From positions 1 through 34,148 of the forward strand of contig JAFGPQ010000006.1 in NCBI GenBank assembly GCA_016936115.1: 34,148 bases of DNA, given 5' to 3'. The translations under genes and the position numbers were made by a program. The notes beneath the pieces were generated by a model, which saw nothing but the letters and a program-made list of their open reading frames with translations, made no database searches and was not told the origin of the DNA. This document shows, piece by piece, positions 32,913 through 34,148 of the stretch; the first letter of the stretch is position 1, and every line of letters starts with the position of its first letter. Source of the stretch: Spirochaetales bacterium (GTDB lineage Bacteria > Spirochaetota > Spirochaetia > DSM-2461).

Positions 32913-32941
32913 AAAGTACTCCTATCAGGGTTATTACCACA

Positions 32942-32970
32942 AGTATTGTCTCTAAAGATTCATTTTTCAA
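32942..32970 (-). promoter_or_regulatory. Possible promoter for the chemotaxis gene
   Basis: On the minus strand TTGAAA (32965-32970) and AATACT (32942-32947) are 17 bases apart, 30 bases before the ATG at 32912. No flagellar-type (sigma-28) promoter was seen. Confidence 0.45.
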
Positions 32971-33015
32971 TAAGAATTTAGTTTGATATTATAATTAATA
33001 GCAACATCGGGGCTC

Positions 33016-33044
33016 TTGACTAACACTGTCAACATCATTAACAT
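33016..33044 (+). promoter_or_regulatory. Promoter of TetR copy 2, overlapped by operator boxes
   Basis: TTGACT (33016-33021) and TAACAT (33039-33044) are 17 bases apart. The -35 touches operator box 1 and the -10 lies inside box 2, so binding of the boxes would shut the promoter. An AAGGAGA ribosome site at 33071-33077 precedes the ATG at 33087. Confidence 0.5.
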
Positions 33045-33067
33045 TGTTAATATTATTAACAATGTTA
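33021..33067. promoter_or_regulatory. Triple TetR-type operator array, TAACAnTGTTA at 18-bp steps
   Basis: Three 11-bp palindromes start at 33021 (TAACACTGTCA), 33039 (TAACATTGTTA) and 33057 (TAACAATGTTA), each 18 bases from the next. Boxes 2 and 3 together make a perfect inverted repeat with 13-base arms around a 3-base centre (33039-33067). The same box occurs at 19292-19302 in the promoter of the other TetR operon. Autoregulation by the adjacent TetR protein is the obvious role. Confidence 0.88.
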
Positions 33068-33086
33068 TTACAAGGAGAGACAAGAC

Positions 33087-33611
33087 ATGTCACCATCCCT
33101 GAAAGAAGAAAGAATAAGAGAGTATTTCATTAGGGCCGCCGAGGAGATTATCCGGGGCGAAGGAATCCGGGCCGCCTCGGCCAGGACCATTGCGGAGAGG
33201 GCCGGCTACAGTTACGCCACCATTTACAATCATTTTGAGGATCTGAACGATCTTTACACCCAGGTAGGCCTATCCATCCAGAGTGAGTGCCGGGAATTCG
33301 TTCAGAAACAGTCCCGAAAAAGGGAGACCGCCGCCGAGAGTGTTCAGGAGAAAGCCCGGTGGTACGTCACCTATTTTATTCAGTACCCCACACTTTTTCA
33401 TCTGTTTTTTGATAAATCGGTCCGCTTCAAACAGGAAGAGATCGGGCTGGACCGTTTTTTTACTTCTCTCATGGGTGATGACACCCGGGGAAGAGCCGGT
33501 TTCGAAGAGTATCTTTACGCCGTCCACGGGCTGATGCTCTTTGCTTTGAACCGATTCTCTCCCCTGGGTTATGATGAAGTGATGAGGAAGCTCGAAAAGC
33601 TTACAGCCTAA
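33087..33611 (+). CDS. TetR family transcriptional regulator (copy 2)
   Basis: A 174-residue regulator. The N-terminal helix-turn-helix is at about residues 15-50 (ASARTIAERAGYSYATIYNHFE), with recognition helix YSYATIYNHF, one residue different from copy 1 at 19911. The rest is a helical effector domain. It has three operator boxes immediately upstream and so should repress itself; with copy 1 sharing the same DNA motif, cross-regulation is likely. No target gene follows on its strand: galK converges with only 2 bases between stop codons. Confidence 0.92.
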   Translation: MSPSLKEERIREYFIRAAEEIIRGEGIRAASARTIAERAGYSYATIYNHFEDLNDLYTQVGLSIQSECREFVQKQSRKRETAAESVQEKARWYVTYFIQYPTLFHLFFDKSVRFKQEEIGLDRFFTSLMGDDTRGRAGFEEYLYAVHGLMLFALNRFSPLGYDEVMRKLEKLTA

Positions 33612-33613
33612 AG

Positions 33614-34148
33614 CTAAATCACCCGGCAGGTGGGCCGCTGGCGGATCTTGAGTACCGTGGCGGCCCCTTCGCCGAAAAAGCTTTCCATGAAGTTCCGATA
33701 GTCTCCGGTTCTCTCATTGGGCACGAAGACCTGAATCGTACCGGCGAAACCGCCACCGTGAACCCGGCTGGCCCCTTCCCCGTTCAGAAAACCTTCGGTC
33801 AGGGCCAGGGCGAGAGAGAGTCCCTGCTCTTCGGGATGACTCGAAGCGTAAACATTCTGCAGGTACTTGTAGGAGGAGTTCCCCGAATCATTGACACCCT
33901 TAAGGTAGGCTTGGATATCATCATCCTTAAGGGCCTTCTCCATGGCGCTGACCCGTTCATTTTCCCGCAGGAAGTGCAGTCCCCGCAGAAAGGCCCGATC
34001 TCCCTTCTCTTTTCGGATCGTTTCAAAGGCCGCCAGCAGGTCCACTTCCGACCTCTCCCGGCACACGTCGGCCCCCATGGCCTGGGCGGCCCCCTTCATT
34101 TCCGCTGGTACCGCAGCGTATTCCGGGGTCAGATCCGCATGGTTTCCC
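33614..34148 (-). CDS. galK: Galactokinase, 3' part (cut by window edge)
   Basis: The last about 178 codons of a GHMP kinase; the 5' part lies beyond the right edge. The visible piece opens NHADLTPEYAAVPAEM and later has RVHGGGFAGTIQVFVP, the third GHMP motif as found in galactokinases (GxGFGG/GGGFAG). The enzyme phosphorylates galactose at O1 in the Leloir pathway. The frame continues to the window edge, upstream of the Met at 34099, so that Met is internal. Galactokinase is the best fit, although another sugar kinase of the same group is possible because the substrate-binding N-terminus is not visible. Confidence 0.85.
   Translation of the reverse strand, partial: GNHADLTPEYAAVPAEMKGAAQAMGADVCRERSEVDLLAAFETIRKEKGDRAFLRGLHFLRENERVSAMEKALKDDDIQAYLKGVNDSGNSSYKYLQNVYASSHPEEQGLSLALALTEGFLNGEGASRVHGGGFAGTIQVFVPNERTGDYRNFMESFFGEGAATVLKIRQRPTCRVI

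Overview
The window is about 34 kb of moderately GC-rich, gene-dense bacterial DNA from an organism with an outer membrane: it carries a complete RND/adaptor/TolC efflux set. The gene complement is a split two-subunit glycine decarboxylase, an MFS protein with a HEAT-like tail, large cyclic-nucleotide-binding proteins, a membrane chemoreceptor and a Rhs fragment. Together these look most like a free-living spirochaete of the Spirochaeta type. That assignment rests on recalled family resemblance, not on a search.

Layout. 1-4068: the 5' end of an anti-sigma-like ATPase, an alkaline-phosphatase-superfamily hydrolase, and an MFS-HEAT/NUDIX gene pair. 4069-6102: an accessory island with about 550 bp of palindrome-rich non-coding DNA, an AT-richer orphan Rhs C-terminal module with a two-TM partner gene, and seven copies of a repeat phased at exactly 22 bp. 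6103-9290: gcvH-gcvPA-gcvPB (minus). 9413-15145: tolC-like, adaptor, RND pump and PII-like gene (minus operon). 15308-17274: a divergent DesK/NarL-type two-component system. 17292-18398: gcvT, cut off from the other gcv genes by the efflux/sensor block. 18603-24452: accessory metabolism, with a VOC protein carrying an internal deletion, five GNAT acetyltransferases, a broken membrane-protein gene, a TetR regulator, a Nudix protein fused to an Imm5-like domain, and a methyltransferase. 24540-27340: a cyclic-nucleotide-gated K+ channel and a Ca2+/Na+ exchanger. 27350-30988: a large cNMP-domain protein, an Aat-like aminoacyl-tRNA transferase and a four-Cys small protein. 31062-32912: a methyl-accepting protein. 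33087-34148: a second TetR regulator and the 3' part of galactokinase.

How the parts connect. The strongest regulatory signal is an 11-bp palindrome, TAACAnTGTTA. It occurs three times at exact 18-bp steps in front of the second TetR gene, and once inside a near-consensus promoter that starts the other TetR/GNAT operon. The two TetR proteins have almost the same recognition helix, so they probably share operators. The GNAT operon promoter is followed by a leader RNA that can fold into a terminator-like hairpin or an alternative stem next to the ribosome-binding site. The two-component system next to the efflux operon probably senses membrane or drug stress and controls the pump.

Most central genes here are ordinary. 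The less ordinary material is the TAACAnTGTTA regulon with its GNAT/Nudix-Imm5 operon, the 22-bp phased repeat, the Rhs/palindrome island, and possible leaderless transcription of several genes. No rRNA, tRNA, CRISPR array or intact insertion sequence was seen.
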